A stretch of DNA of 8,338 nucleotides from Candidatus Bathyarchaeota archaeon (GCA_026014605.1 JAOZIC010000212.1:1-8338); one strand, 5' to 3'; shown: positions 1 through 6,946, numbered from the stretch's first letter. A program made the numbers and translations. Notes: generated from the letters alone by a model not told the origin.

Positions 1-123
1 GAGGAACACAACGGCAACATAGAAACTATTGTCTCGGTTTACGCAGTACCAAACGTAGGAGACGGCGACCCACTGGAAATTGCTGAGCAATCGGGAAGAG
101 ACCTGTTCGTTGCAAACAGATAA
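1..123 (+). CDS. C-terminal 40 residues of an unidentified protein (5' end outside window)
   Basis: Frame 1 is open from the window edge to TAA at 121-123. It encodes a 40-residue acidic tail that begins EEHNGNIETIVSVYAVPNVG and ends with DLFVANR. I do not recognise a family from this fragment. It reads as coding because it is uninterrupted, and because the next gene starts inside or just before its stop codon in another frame, as is usual for co-transcribed archaeal genes. The overlap with the CDP-alcohol phosphatidyltransferase suggests one operon and possibly a shared role, but the fragment is too short to name one. Confidence 0.6.
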   Translation, partial: EEHNGNIETIVSVYAVPNVGDGDPLEIAEQSGRDLFVANR

Positions 124-652
124 AGTTCCGCTGATAATCACTGCTTTGCGAGTAGTTTCTTTACCAGTTCTTGTTTACTTTTTTTTCCAACAAAACAAAA
201 TCTTGTCTATTGCCCTGTTTCTTTTTGCAGTATCTACCGACTTTTTGGACGGCCACATCGCAAAAAAGTTTGACACAACTTCCAAGCTTGGCTCATACTT
301 TGATGTCTCGGCTGATTTCGTCTTTGTAGTTGGAATGTTCTCTGCGTTCATTGTTGCAGATATTTACCCTGAGTGGATTATTGTTCTCATCACTTTGGTT
401 TTTGTTCAGTTCATTTTAAGCAACATCTACACAAAACAGACAATCTACGACCCAATCGGAAAATACTACGGAAGCCTGATGTTTGGAGCAGTAGGATTAA
501 CACTTCTTTTTCCTGAACAACTGGTTTACAACATAGTAATAGCGGGTATAGCAGTTTGTTCTGCGGCTTCGCTTGCTAGTCGACTGATTTACATTTTACG
601 CTTAAAGAAAAAAGAGAAAATAAAAAGTGGAGTTTACACCACGGCAATGTAG
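110..652 (+). CDS. CDP-alcohol phosphatidyltransferase family membrane protein (PgsA-like)
   Basis: Enzymes of this family transfer a phosphoalcohol from, or a lipid phosphate to, a CDP-activated partner in the membrane; in archaea they make ether-phospholipid headgroups. The product has 180 residues, a normal length, with about six hydrophobic segments. Residues 44-69 carry the family motif D-x2-D-G-x2-A-x9-G-x3-D-x3-D (D44, D47, G48, A51, G61, D65, D69), which supplies the metal ligands. The Arg that usually follows the Ala is Lys here (K52). The N-terminal part, with ITALRVVSLP, resembles the PgsA subgroup, but the acceptor alcohol cannot be told. The tail is lysine-rich. I chose TTG at 110 because GGAAGAG lies about 9 nt upstream; TTG at 80 is an in-frame alternative with poorer spacing. 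It overlaps the preceding gene by 14 bp and the end of ileS by 19 bp. Confidence 0.88.
   Translation: MQTDKVPLIITALRVVSLPVLVYFFFQQNKILSIALFLFAVSTDFLDGHIAKKFDTTSKLGSYFDVSADFVFVVGMFSAFIVADIYPEWIIVLITLVFVQFILSNIYTKQTIYDPIGKYYGSLMFGAVGLTLLFPEQLVYNIVIAGIAVCSAASLASRLIYILRLKKKEKIKSGVYTTAM
604..628 (-). terminator. T-rich terminator of ileS, inside the opposing gene
   Basis: On the minus strand, just past the ileS stop codon, successive T tracts occur (T5, T4, T6) within about 25 nt and without a strong hairpin. This is the usual form of an archaeal intrinsic terminator. On the plus strand the same bases are the A-rich lysine codons of the CDP-alcohol phosphatidyltransferase tail, so one stretch has two roles. 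The termination role is inferred from composition. Confidence 0.55.
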
Positions 653-3600
653 AGCTTCTTTTTGTCTAACTTGTCTTGGTGCCAGTCTGCTTTGAATTCG
701 TCAGCATTATCGTGAATGTGAATCTTTTTGGTGCGAACAAGACCTTCCATTTCCGCGATGTATGGTTTAAGCAACTCAACGTTTCGTGGTTCCAGTTCTG
801 CAAGATGCACCGCATCAACAATATCAGTCGGAGAGAATCCAAGCTCCTTACGCAGGGCTTGAACTCGTCGAGCTAGGTCACGCATCAAGCCTTCGCCTTC
901 TAAGGAGTCGTCACGAACCTTGTCAACCAACACAGTTATTTCATCTTCAGTCGCAGTTGCCCACAGTTCAGAATCAACATCAGGAACAGAATCAGCGTAT
1001 TCTACACATTTTATGTTTGCAAGCTCCAAAAACAGCGGCTCAAGCTTCTTGATTGCATTATGAACATTTGTTGATGCAACAACTACCACTTTTGCCAGTG
1101 GCCAGCGCCGTTTTAGCTGTGAATCTTGACGAGCAGAATATACCAAAGGCAATGTTTTTTGCAGAATCGCAAACTCTTCTTCCAGAGCGTCATCTTCTAA
1201 GGCTTGGTCGGGTTCTGGCCAGTCTTCAAGGTTTACTGTTTCTGCAAGGGAGTTGTCAAGTTCTTTGTATATCATCTGGTGCAGTGCTTCGCTCAGAAAC
1301 GGTGTTGCGGGGTTGAATAATAGAACCAGTTTTCTTAGAACATAGTATAACGTTGCATAGACTGCTAGTCTGCGGTTTAGTGTTTCGGGTTCGTCGCTCC
1401 AGAGGTCTTTTCTGATCATGGGAACGTATTCGCGGCTTAGTATGTTGACAACAAAGTCTTCCAGCTGAGACAAAGCAGAATTAAATTCACACACCTCAGC
1501 CTTTTGTGTGAAAACCTTGACTAAACGTTGAACTTTAGACAAAACCCAGCAGTCTGGGCTTTCTAACACGTTTTCGGTTTTTGCCCACTGCAAAGTGTGC
1601 GTTGTTGGGTCGAAGTTGTCGTATTCGGCATTCTGCAAAAAGAAGTTGTGCAGATAATAGAAGGTGCTCAAGACTTGGTATGGCCGTTTCTTGAGTTCGT
1701 TAGGGTCAAAGTTCATGGAATCTATTGGCGAACATTTGCCAAGCAGGTAGTAACGTGAAATGTCGGCGGAGCGTTCTTTGAGCATTTGGCTTGTTTCAAG
1801 CACGTTTCCTAGGCTTTTGCTCATTTTTCTGCCTTTGGCGTCTAGCACAAAACCTTGGAACAGAAACTGTTTGTATGGAGCTTCTGCTTTTCCGGTCATT
1901 ATTATGTGCTCTAAAAGCAGCGAGTTAGCCCAGCCACGTGTTTGGTCTACGGCTTCGGTTAAAAAGTCGGTTGGAACAAACTTTTCAAACTCTTCGTCAC
2001 TGAAACGTGCATAAGGCGAAGAGCCGCTGTCGTGCCATACGTCTAACACGAAGTGTTCACGGGTCATTTTGCCGCCACATTTTTCGCATTTGAGTTTTAT
2101 GCGGTCTATCCAAGGTTTGTGAAGTTCAAAATCTTTGTCTGGCAAGTCTATGGCTTTTTCGATTAGCTCTTTTCGGCTTGCTACTAACACTTTATGGTTG
2201 CATTCGTCACATACCCAAACAGGTAAAGGTGAACCCCATATTCGGTCTCGTGAGACACACCATGGTTTGCCTTCTTTTAGAAATGCCAGAAAACGGTTTT
2301 TGGGGCTGTCAAAGAAGTATTCCACATCAAGTGCGGCGTCGACTACTTTTTTGTTTAGTTTGTTGGTCCAAAGGAAGTATTCTCTTCGTGCCAACCAAAC
2401 AAGTTTGTGTTTAGACCGCCAACAGGTCGGGTATTCGTGTTTTATTTTCTTGATTGACAACAGAAGGTTGCGTTTTTCTAGTTCTTCAACTACCATGCTG
2501 TCAGTTTTTCGTACAAAGTTTCCAGCAAACACGCCTGCGTCTTCGGTGAAGATTGCTCCGTCGCCAAAGGGCGCAAACATGGGTAGTTCACGTTTTTGGG
2601 ATGCTAGGAAGTCGTCTTCTCCGTTTGCGGGTGCTAGGTGAACTATTCCCGTTGCTGTGGTGACGTCTACGAATTCTTCGGCTACTACGGTGTGAACTAG
2701 GGGGTGTTTGTCTAGTTCGCCTTGTTTTGGAACTAAATCTTTGAGTGGATAATCGTATTTTTTGCCAACCAAGGTTTTGCCTTTCATTACTTCAGTGACT
2801 TGGAAGTTTTCGATTTCCAGCTCTTCCATGATTGGTTCGACACGTTCTTTGGCTAATATCCAGACTTCGTCTTTTACTTTGACTTTGGCGTAGTCTTCTT
2901 CTGGTTTTACGCCCAGCATCATGTCGGTGATTATTGTGAAAGGCATGGTTGTCCATACGATGAAGTATTCGTTCTCGGTTTGGTCTACTTTGAACTTGAA
3001 AAGCATTGAAGGGTCTTCTACTTCTTGGTAGCCTAAACCGACTTCTGCGTTGCTTAACGAAGTTTGGCAGTGCGGACAGTAAGCTACAACATAGTGTCCT
3101 TCGCCGAGCAGGTTTTGTTCCCAAGCCCGTTTAAGATACTGCCATTCACGTTCGATGTATCGGTCTTGGTGGGTGAAGTAGGCTTTGTCTTGGTCTATGA
3201 ACATACCCAGCATGGTGTCGGCGTCGACCCAATGTTTGTGGTATTTCATGATGCTTTTCTTGCATTCTTCAACAAACAGTTCTTCGCCTACCCGCGCAAT
3301 GAGTTCTTTTTTGTTTTTTGCGCCTAATGTTTTTTCTACTTCCAGTTCAACGGGTAAGCCTTGAGTGTCCCATCCAGCCCAGAAACTGACGTAATAGTTT
3401 TGCATCACTTTCAGGCGGTAATGAAAATCTTTTATCACCCGCCCGCGGGCATGCCCAATATGTGGAATGCCGTTGAGGGTTGGAGGACCTTCAACATAAC
3501 CTAACTGTTTTTTGTTGTTTTTTTGGCGAATCTGCGCCACTTTTTTCAGGGTTTGATTTTCGTCCCAAAAAGCCCTAACTTTGTTTTCAAGTTCGAGCGG

Positions 3601-3654
3601 GCTATACTTTTGAGTCAACCAGAGTTTAGAATTAGCCTTGAATTTCGCGGTCAC
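634..3654 (-). CDS. ileS: Isoleucyl-tRNA synthetase (class I, archaeal type)
   Basis: The enzyme charges tRNA-Ile with isoleucine using ATP in the cytoplasm and edits mischarged valine. The 1006-residue length fits the family. Visible features in order are: the HIGH motif at residues 65-68 in PHIGH; GWDTQGLPVE at about 94-103; a CPHC pair at 193/196; the editing domain at about 190-400, with the threonine-rich peptide WTTMPFT (234-240) and TGIVHLAPANGEDD (335-348); two further Cys pairs, CDEC (482/485) and CEKC (523/526), likely zinc ligands; KMSKS at 610-614; then an anticodon-binding helical domain from about 690. The editing peptides differ from the bacterial WTTTPWTLPAN and APGHG forms in the way I recall for archaeal enzymes. 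GTG at 3654 is the start because an in-frame TGA lies two codons upstream. It has its own promoter and converges on the gene ending at 652. Confidence 0.97.
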   Translation of the reverse strand: MTAKFKANSKLWLTQKYSPLELENKVRAFWDENQTLKKVAQIRQKNNKKQLGYVEGPPTLNGIPHIGHARGRVIKDFHYRLKVMQNYYVSFWAGWDTQGLPVELEVEKTLGAKNKKELIARVGEELFVEECKKSIMKYHKHWVDADTMLGMFIDQDKAYFTHQDRYIEREWQYLKRAWEQNLLGEGHYVVAYCPHCQTSLSNAEVGLGYQEVEDPSMLFKFKVDQTENEYFIVWTTMPFTIITDMMLGVKPEEDYAKVKVKDEVWILAKERVEPIMEELEIENFQVTEVMKGKTLVGKKYDYPLKDLVPKQGELDKHPLVHTVVAEEFVDVTTATGIVHLAPANGEDDFLASQKRELPMFAPFGDGAIFTEDAGVFAGNFVRKTDSMVVEELEKRNLLLSIKKIKHEYPTCWRSKHKLVWLARREYFLWTNKLNKKVVDAALDVEYFFDSPKNRFLAFLKEGKPWCVSRDRIWGSPLPVWVCDECNHKVLVASRKELIEKAIDLPDKDFELHKPWIDRIKLKCEKCGGKMTREHFVLDVWHDSGSSPYARFSDEEFEKFVPTDFLTEAVDQTRGWANSLLLEHIIMTGKAEAPYKQFLFQGFVLDAKGRKMSKSLGNVLETSQMLKERSADISRYYLLGKCSPIDSMNFDPNELKKRPYQVLSTFYYLHNFFLQNAEYDNFDPTTHTLQWAKTENVLESPDCWVLSKVQRLVKVFTQKAEVCEFNSALSQLEDFVVNILSREYVPMIRKDLWSDEPETLNRRLAVYATLYYVLRKLVLLFNPATPFLSEALHQMIYKELDNSLAETVNLEDWPEPDQALEDDALEEEFAILQKTLPLVYSARQDSQLKRRWPLAKVVVVASTNVHNAIKKLEPLFLELANIKCVEYADSVPDVDSELWATATEDEITVLVDKVRDDSLEGEGLMRDLARRVQALRKELGFSPTDIVDAVHLAELEPRNVELLKPYIAEMEGLVRTKKIHIHDNADEFKADWHQDKLDKKKLYIAVV

Positions 3655-3698
3655 CGCTCATCCAACACACCAGATTAAACCCTTGAATATTCGTTGGC

Positions 3699-3712
3699 AA
3701 ATATAAAGTTTT
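3699..3712 (-). promoter_or_regulatory. TATA-like box of ileS, possibly shared with the divergent gene
   Basis: Read on the minus strand this is AAAACTTTATATTT, close to the archaeal TATA consensus, with an A-rich upstream flank that could serve as a BRE. It lies about 50 nt before the ileS GTG, placing the expected transcript start near 3676 and giving a leader of about 20 nt. Read on the plus strand the same site is AATATAAAG and could also drive the divergent gene at 3875 with a long leader. This is inferred from position and composition only. Confidence 0.5.
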
Positions 3713-3751
3713 AATCTTCCCGCTCTTGTTGTGTCGTACACTTTTTCATTG

Positions 3752-3878
3752 ATGAAACTTGTATACTGGTGATGGAACCAGTTTTTTGGGCTAAGTATCT
3801 AAAATGATAAAAGCGGATACCATCAACAATATTTTTGGGTTAAGTTATCACTCAAAGTTAAAGGACAAAAAATTATGA
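3752..3878 (+). promoter_or_regulatory. Chain of three small upstream ORFs linked by stop/start overlaps
   Basis: Three ATG-initiated small ORFs lie in a row. The first is 3752-3772 (MKLVYW), the second 3772-3807 (MEPVFWAKYLK), and the third 3804-3878 (24 residues, starting MIKADTINN). Each junction overlaps: TGATG at 3770-3774, ATGA at 3804-3807, and ATGA at 3875-3878. The last joins the third ORF to the start of the membrane-anchored protein gene. The arrangement would allow translational coupling or re-initiation. AAAGGA at 3860-3865 serves the main start. Nothing but the layout supports translation of these ORFs, and chance is possible. Confidence 0.35.
3765..3787 (+). repeat. Hairpin followed by a T-run in the leader of the 3875 gene
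   Basis: ACTGGT (3765-3770) and ACCAGT (3777-3782) form a perfect 6-bp inverted repeat around a 6-nt loop, followed directly by six T (3782-3787). In shape it matches a short intrinsic terminator or attenuator on the plus strand. It lies within the small-ORF chain, with the second small ORF starting in its loop. If transcription starts upstream, it could modulate read-through into the gene at 3875. The stem is short, so this is only suggestive. Confidence 0.35.
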
Positions 3879-4669
3879 AATTAAACAAAAGAATGGCTCT
3901 GGTCTTGCTTGTTTGTATAATTTTGTTAGCAAGTATTGTAACCGTAGTTTTGCTACAACCCCCCGCTGAAACAACACCTGAACCAAAATACACCCCAGAA
4001 ATCGACAAAGCAATAGAATTCTTTGAGAACACCTATGAACCATATGCCCTGCTTTTTTTGGATGTTATTTACCGACGTTTTGGAGTTGAAGAATTCGCCG
4101 ATTCACTGGAGCGCTATGATACACAAATGGTGGGTTCACCTGTTTTGCGGGTGTTTCGGCGCATCGCAGACTACGACAACGAACTTCAACCAGGGGATAT
4201 AGAGTCGTTGAGTTATGAACTTGATTTGTTAACAGCTCCGGCTCTGTATTGTGACCGAATGCCATTACCCGATAATTATCTATCGACGTTGGAGAATTCA
4301 ATGAACTCAGGTGGGTATTTGCTGACTCATACGTTGTTGGCGTGGATTTACATGCAAGAAAACGGTTGTGAATTGGCGCTTCCTGAAGGATTTGTTGACG
4401 AAATGTTGCAGGCTAACGTCAACCTAGTTAATCTTGACTCAACGGTAACCGATTTAGAGCTTGAAGCCGCGGCGTTTCTGTATCTAGCAGACCAAGGTGA
4501 CCTAGTTGACTCTGCTTTTGTTGACTGCGTAATCAATGCTCAGGACGAGGATGGAGGGTGGACAAGTGGTGATGTGCAAAGGTGGCATTCTACTGTTTTG
4601 GGTTTATTGGTTTTGTTGCATGCAGAATATCCTTCTGTTTCGTATCCGCCAATGCTTGCATCGGAATAA
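3875..4669 (+). CDS. Membrane-anchored protein with an extracytoplasmic alpha-helical, QW-motif-like domain
   Basis: The product is 264 residues with no assigned function. Residues 8-27 form one hydrophobic segment after a basic N-terminus, followed by a Pro/Thr/Glu-rich linker (about 29-40). This suggests a signal anchor with the rest outside the cell; there is no lipobox Cys near the segment. The remainder is helical and acidic. Near the C-terminus QDEDGGW (223-229) and the following WHSTVLGLLVLLH resemble the helix-turn repeats of alpha/alpha toroid proteins (prenyltransferase/squalene-cyclase type QW motifs). GGYLLTHTLLAWIYM (146-160) could be a second copy. I see no cyclase catalytic DxDD motif, so an enzyme role is not claimed. 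ATG at 3875 has AAAGGA about 9 nt upstream. It diverges from ileS and converges on the prenyl synthase gene 15 bp away. Confidence 0.82.
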   Translation: MKLNKRMALVLLVCIILLASIVTVVLLQPPAETTPEPKYTPEIDKAIEFFENTYEPYALLFLDVIYRRFGVEEFADSLERYDTQMVGSPVLRVFRRIADYDNELQPGDIESLSYELDLLTAPALYCDRMPLPDNYLSTLENSMNSGGYLLTHTLLAWIYMQENGCELALPEGFVDEMLQANVNLVNLDSTVTDLELEAAAFLYLADQGDLVDSAFVDCVINAQDEDGGWTSGDVQRWHSTVLGLLVLLHAEYPSVSYPPMLASE

Positions 4670-4673
4670 TCCT

Positions 4674-4698
4674 AAAAAATGGTGTTATTTGTACCATT
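4674..4698 (-). terminator. Hairpin plus T-run terminator of the prenyl synthase gene
   Basis: AATGGT (4678-4683) and ACCATT (4693-4698) form a perfect 6-bp stem that two G-T pairs can lengthen to 8 bp, with a 5-nt loop. On the minus strand the second arm runs straight into six T (complement of 4674-4679). The hairpin spans the stop codon and last codons of the prenyl synthase and fills the 15-bp gap to the convergent gene. It fits an intrinsic terminator for the cysteine synthase-like/prenyl synthase unit. Confidence 0.6.
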
Positions 4699-5740
4699 CT
4701 AGGCTGTCTTCGATGTAGGTTATGAAGCTGCTGAAGAATTCTTTAACTTCACTGTCAAGGCTGGTTTGGTTGATGTATGCTTTTGCTTGTTGGGCATGTT
4801 TTTTGGATACTGCTTTTGCTGCGTCTAAGCCGCCGCTTTCTCTGAGCAGTTTTCGTGCTAGGTCTACTTCGCCAAAGTTAAGGAACTGTTTGCCCAGCAG
4901 ACATTTTAGGGCTTGAGATTTGCTTGGGTCTTTTGAGTTCAATGCGTAGATTACGTGTAGCGGTTTTTTGTTTTTTGAGATATCAAGGCATGGTGACCGT
5001 CCGTATTCTTCTTTTGGTGCGAAGCTGTCGATGATGTCGTCTTGGATGTCAAAGGAGAAGCCCATGTTTTCTGCGGCGTTGGTTAGGGTGTCTAGGTCTG
5101 TTTCTGGGGCGTTACCTAAAAGGGCTCCAGTAAGTAGGGTTACTTGGAATAACGAGGAGGCTCTGTTTCCCGCCATTGCGGTCCATTCTTCTACGGTTAC
5201 GTCCTTGAATTCAAATAGTAAATCTAGGATTTGGCTTTCGTTTACTGCTCGGTATCCTTCAAAGGTTAGCAACAAAACTTTTTCGAGTGCATCCATTGAA
5301 AACCCGGAGGTCATTATTGCTCGTGTTGCTAGGGCGTAGGCGATGTTGCCTGTGAATACTGATGTTCCGTCGCCGAACCGTTCGTTGTAGGGGTTGTAGC
5401 TGTTTATGAACTTGGTGTGCAGGGTTGGTCCGCCTCTGCGGGTTTTGTCCATGTCTACTAGGTCGTCGTGGATGAGGATTGCGTGGCGGTATAGTTCGAT
5501 TCCCACGCAGACTTGCAGTATTCTCTCATCGATTTTTCCTGTGTAACCCTTGTAAACAAGTAGTGTGCTGGTTGAGGCTAACCGTTTGCCTTTTCTTAGA
5601 ATGTATTCGGCTAGGTCGTTGTACACGTTTTCGATGAAGGGGTGGTACTCTTTTGCGTTTTGTATTGTTTCGTCCAGAAACTGTTTGAGTTGCGCTTCAA
5701 TCAATTCGCCGTATTGGTCTAACGTTTTTTCCCAGCTCAT
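4685..5740 (-). CDS. Polyprenyl (geranylgeranyl-type) diphosphate synthase
   Basis: The enzyme adds isopentenyl diphosphate units to an allylic diphosphate to make all-trans prenyl diphosphates; in archaea the usual product is the C20 precursor of ether lipids. From ATG at 5740 it has 351 residues. The first Asp-rich motif is HDDLVD (D92, D93, D96) and the second is DIQDDIID (D234, D235, D238). The usual GGKRxRP motif reads KGKRLAS at 50-56, keeping the first Arg (R53) but replacing the second with Ala (A55). The fifth residue before the first motif is Ala (A87) and the eighth is Tyr (Y84), positions known to influence chain length; C20 is the default guess but longer products are possible. 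TTG at 5755 and GTG at 5749 are upstream in-frame alternatives; none has a clear Shine-Dalgarno. It lies 48 nt after the cysteine synthase-like gene on the same strand. Confidence 0.92.
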   Translation of the reverse strand: MSWEKTLDQYGELIEAQLKQFLDETIQNAKEYHPFIENVYNDLAEYILRKGKRLASTSTLLVYKGYTGKIDERILQVCVGIELYRHAILIHDDLVDMDKTRRGGPTLHTKFINSYNPYNERFGDGTSVFTGNIAYALATRAIMTSGFSMDALEKVLLLTFEGYRAVNESQILDLLFEFKDVTVEEWTAMAGNRASSLFQVTLLTGALLGNAPETDLDTLTNAAENMGFSFDIQDDIIDSFAPKEEYGRSPCLDISKNKKPLHVIYALNSKDPSKSQALKCLLGKQFLNFGEVDLARKLLRESGGLDAAKAVSKKHAQQAKAYINQTSLDSEVKEFFSSFITYIEDSLEWYK

Positions 5741-5788
5741 AGTTTGCACAGCCAAAGATTAGTTGCTACAAAAGCTGTTCAGCGTTTT

Positions 5789-6781
5789 CTAAAAACTTTT
5801 GCCTAAAACATAGTCCTGAATCAACTTAAACGAGTTCAAGCACGTATCAGCAAACAACGTAACCACGGTGGAGCCCCTGTTTTGTTTTGCGATTTGTTTT
5901 GCAGCAAAATAGTTCAAACCTGATGATGTGCCAACGAAGTAGCCTTTGCGCCAAAGTTCTGTTGTTGCCTCAAAAGCGTCTTTGTCACATACATCTATCC
6001 AGTGGTCGATTGTGTCCCTGTTTTTTCTAACTATTGCGGGTTCTAAGGATTCGCTGTAGTTTCTTAATCCCTGAATGTGATGCCCTTTCTGTGGCTGAAC
6101 CGCAACGCTTTGTATGTCGGGGTTTTCGGCTTTCAGGTAACGGGAAATACCAACCAGTGTTCCGCCTGTGCCAACGCCTAAAACTATGTGGGAGACCCGT
6201 TTTTCGGTTTGGTGCCAGATTTCTGGTCCGGTTCCTTCGAGGTGTGCTTTGTAGTTGTTTTCGTTGCTGTATTGGTCTAACCAAATCTTGTTTGGGTCAT
6301 CCAAGTACATGTCCTTAACCTTGGCGATTGCGCCGTCACGTTCGTTGCGTAGTGGGCAGTAGCCGTCAGGCGTTTTTTCTACGCTTGTGCCAGTTTCTTG
6401 GATACGTTTGAATGTTTTTTCGCCAACAACGCTTGGTATCACTATCAAAGTTTTAAGACCCAAAAACTTGCCCGCACGACCATAAGCGATGCCCAAGTTG
6501 CCTGAAGAGGCTTCAACAAAAGTGGCGTTTTCCGAGTTTACCAGTCCACGTTTGATTGCGTCTTCGAGCATGTATACTGCGGGTCGGTCTTTGACGGAGT
6601 GGCTCAGCGGGTTGTAGTATTCTAGTTTTGCGTAGATTGAGCTGCCGTTGACTGTGTCTATGTGTACCAGTGGTGTTTTTCCGATTTTTTGTTTTAAAAG
6701 ACGAATTTTTTCTAAATAAATCTTAGAAGATGTGTCCTCTGAAACCAAGGACATAATTTGAGGTTGAACAAAAACGTTCAC
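5789..6781 (-). CDS. PLP-dependent cysteine synthase family protein (CysK/CysM/SbnA-like)
   Basis: Fold-type II PLP enzymes of this family eliminate a leaving group from O-acetyl- or O-phosphoserine and add sulfide or another nucleophile. The 330-residue protein has the PLP lysine in HSVKDRPA (K64), an Asn loop SSGNLG (92-97), the phosphate-binding GVGTGGT (202-208), TGPEIWHQT (184-192), and GTSSG near the C-terminus (284-288). Departures from cysteine synthases are NPLSHS in place of NPGGS before SVKDR, Leu in SGNLG where Thr is usual, and FADTC (310-314) where PDSG is usual. From memory, SGNLGIA also occurs in SbnA (diaminopropionate precursor synthesis from phosphoserine and glutamate). 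O-phosphoserine sulfhydrylase is another option, so the substrate is open. GTG at 6781 is taken as the start; ATG at 6754 is the alternative. It is probably the first gene of a unit with the prenyl synthase. Confidence 0.92.
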   Translation of the reverse strand: MNVFVQPQIMSLVSEDTSSKIYLEKIRLLKQKIGKTPLVHIDTVNGSSIYAKLEYYNPLSHSVKDRPAVYMLEDAIKRGLVNSENATFVEASSGNLGIAYGRAGKFLGLKTLIVIPSVVGEKTFKRIQETGTSVEKTPDGYCPLRNERDGAIAKVKDMYLDDPNKIWLDQYSNENNYKAHLEGTGPEIWHQTEKRVSHIVLGVGTGGTLVGISRYLKAENPDIQSVAVQPQKGHHIQGLRNYSESLEPAIVRKNRDTIDHWIDVCDKDAFEATTELWRKGYFVGTSSGLNYFAAKQIAKQNRGSTVVTLFADTCLNSFKLIQDYVLGKSF

Positions 6782-6826
6782 CAGCCATCCAAATCCCTCA
6801 TTACACTGTTATAGGTTAAACGCAAA

Positions 6827-6946
6827 ATGAAACTACAAGATATAAGGATTACGATTTCGGGTTCTGTAAAGTCTCCGTCACTTTTGCCAAATTTTTCTTG
6901 CTGTGAAAAATCGTCACCTGTTATAGAAATGAATTTTGCTTGTTAA
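6827..6946 (+). CDS. Possible 39-residue small protein coupled to the downstream membrane protein
   Basis: An ATG-initiated frame of 39 codons begins MKLQDIRITISG and ends EMNFAC. Its TAA (6944-6946) shares one base with the ATG of the next gene (TAATG), the arrangement of translationally coupled genes. AGGTTA about 8 nt before the ATG is a weak ribosome-binding candidate. The peptide is mixed polar with three Cys near its end and matches nothing I know. The region also holds promoter elements for both neighbours, so chance is a real alternative. Confidence 0.3.
   Translation: MKLQDIRITISGSVKSPSLLPNFSCCEKSSPVIEMNFAC
6838..6852 (-). promoter_or_regulatory. Putative TATA box of the cysteine synthase-like gene
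   Basis: On the minus strand this stretch contains CCTTATATCTT, about 60 nt before the GTG at 6781. A start about 25 nt downstream, near 6816, would leave a leader of about 35 nt. It lies inside the possible small ORF of the other strand. Support is position and AT content only. Confidence 0.4.
6918..6926 (+). promoter_or_regulatory. TATA-like CTGTTATAG, possible leaderless promoter
   Basis: TTATAG is centred about 23 nt before the ATG at 6946, which would put transcription initiation at or next to the start codon and give a leaderless mRNA. No Shine-Dalgarno precedes that ATG, in agreement. The same nine bases also occur at 6806-6814, 112 bp upstream. If the small ORF at 6827 is real, the site lies within its codons. 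Confidence 0.35.

Noticed and set aside
80..652. Longer CDP-alcohol phosphatidyltransferase starting at TTG 80
   Set aside because: The nearest GGAG is about 17 nt away and the overlap with the upstream gene would be 44 bp; TTG at 110 has better spacing. Not excluded.
2792..3124. 110-codon minus-strand frame inside ileS
   Set aside because: It lies in another frame within the ileS editing domain and reads as an Arg-rich low-quality peptide; a shadow of the real frame.
786..3327. Several open frames of 60-170 codons on the plus strand opposite ileS (for example 2135-2641)
   Set aside because: They are antisense to a full-length, motif-complete synthetase, show no recognisable domain, and are typical by-products of the codon use of the real gene.
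4722..5762. Plus-strand open frames opposite the prenyl synthase gene
   Set aside because: The prenyl synthase has both Asp-rich motifs in frame along its length; the antisense frames are Ser/Arg-rich and resemble nothing.
6027..6318. Frames of 85-94 codons overlapping the cysteine synthase-like gene on both strands
   Set aside because: They overlap conserved TGPEIW and GVGTGGT coding sequence and have shadow-like composition.
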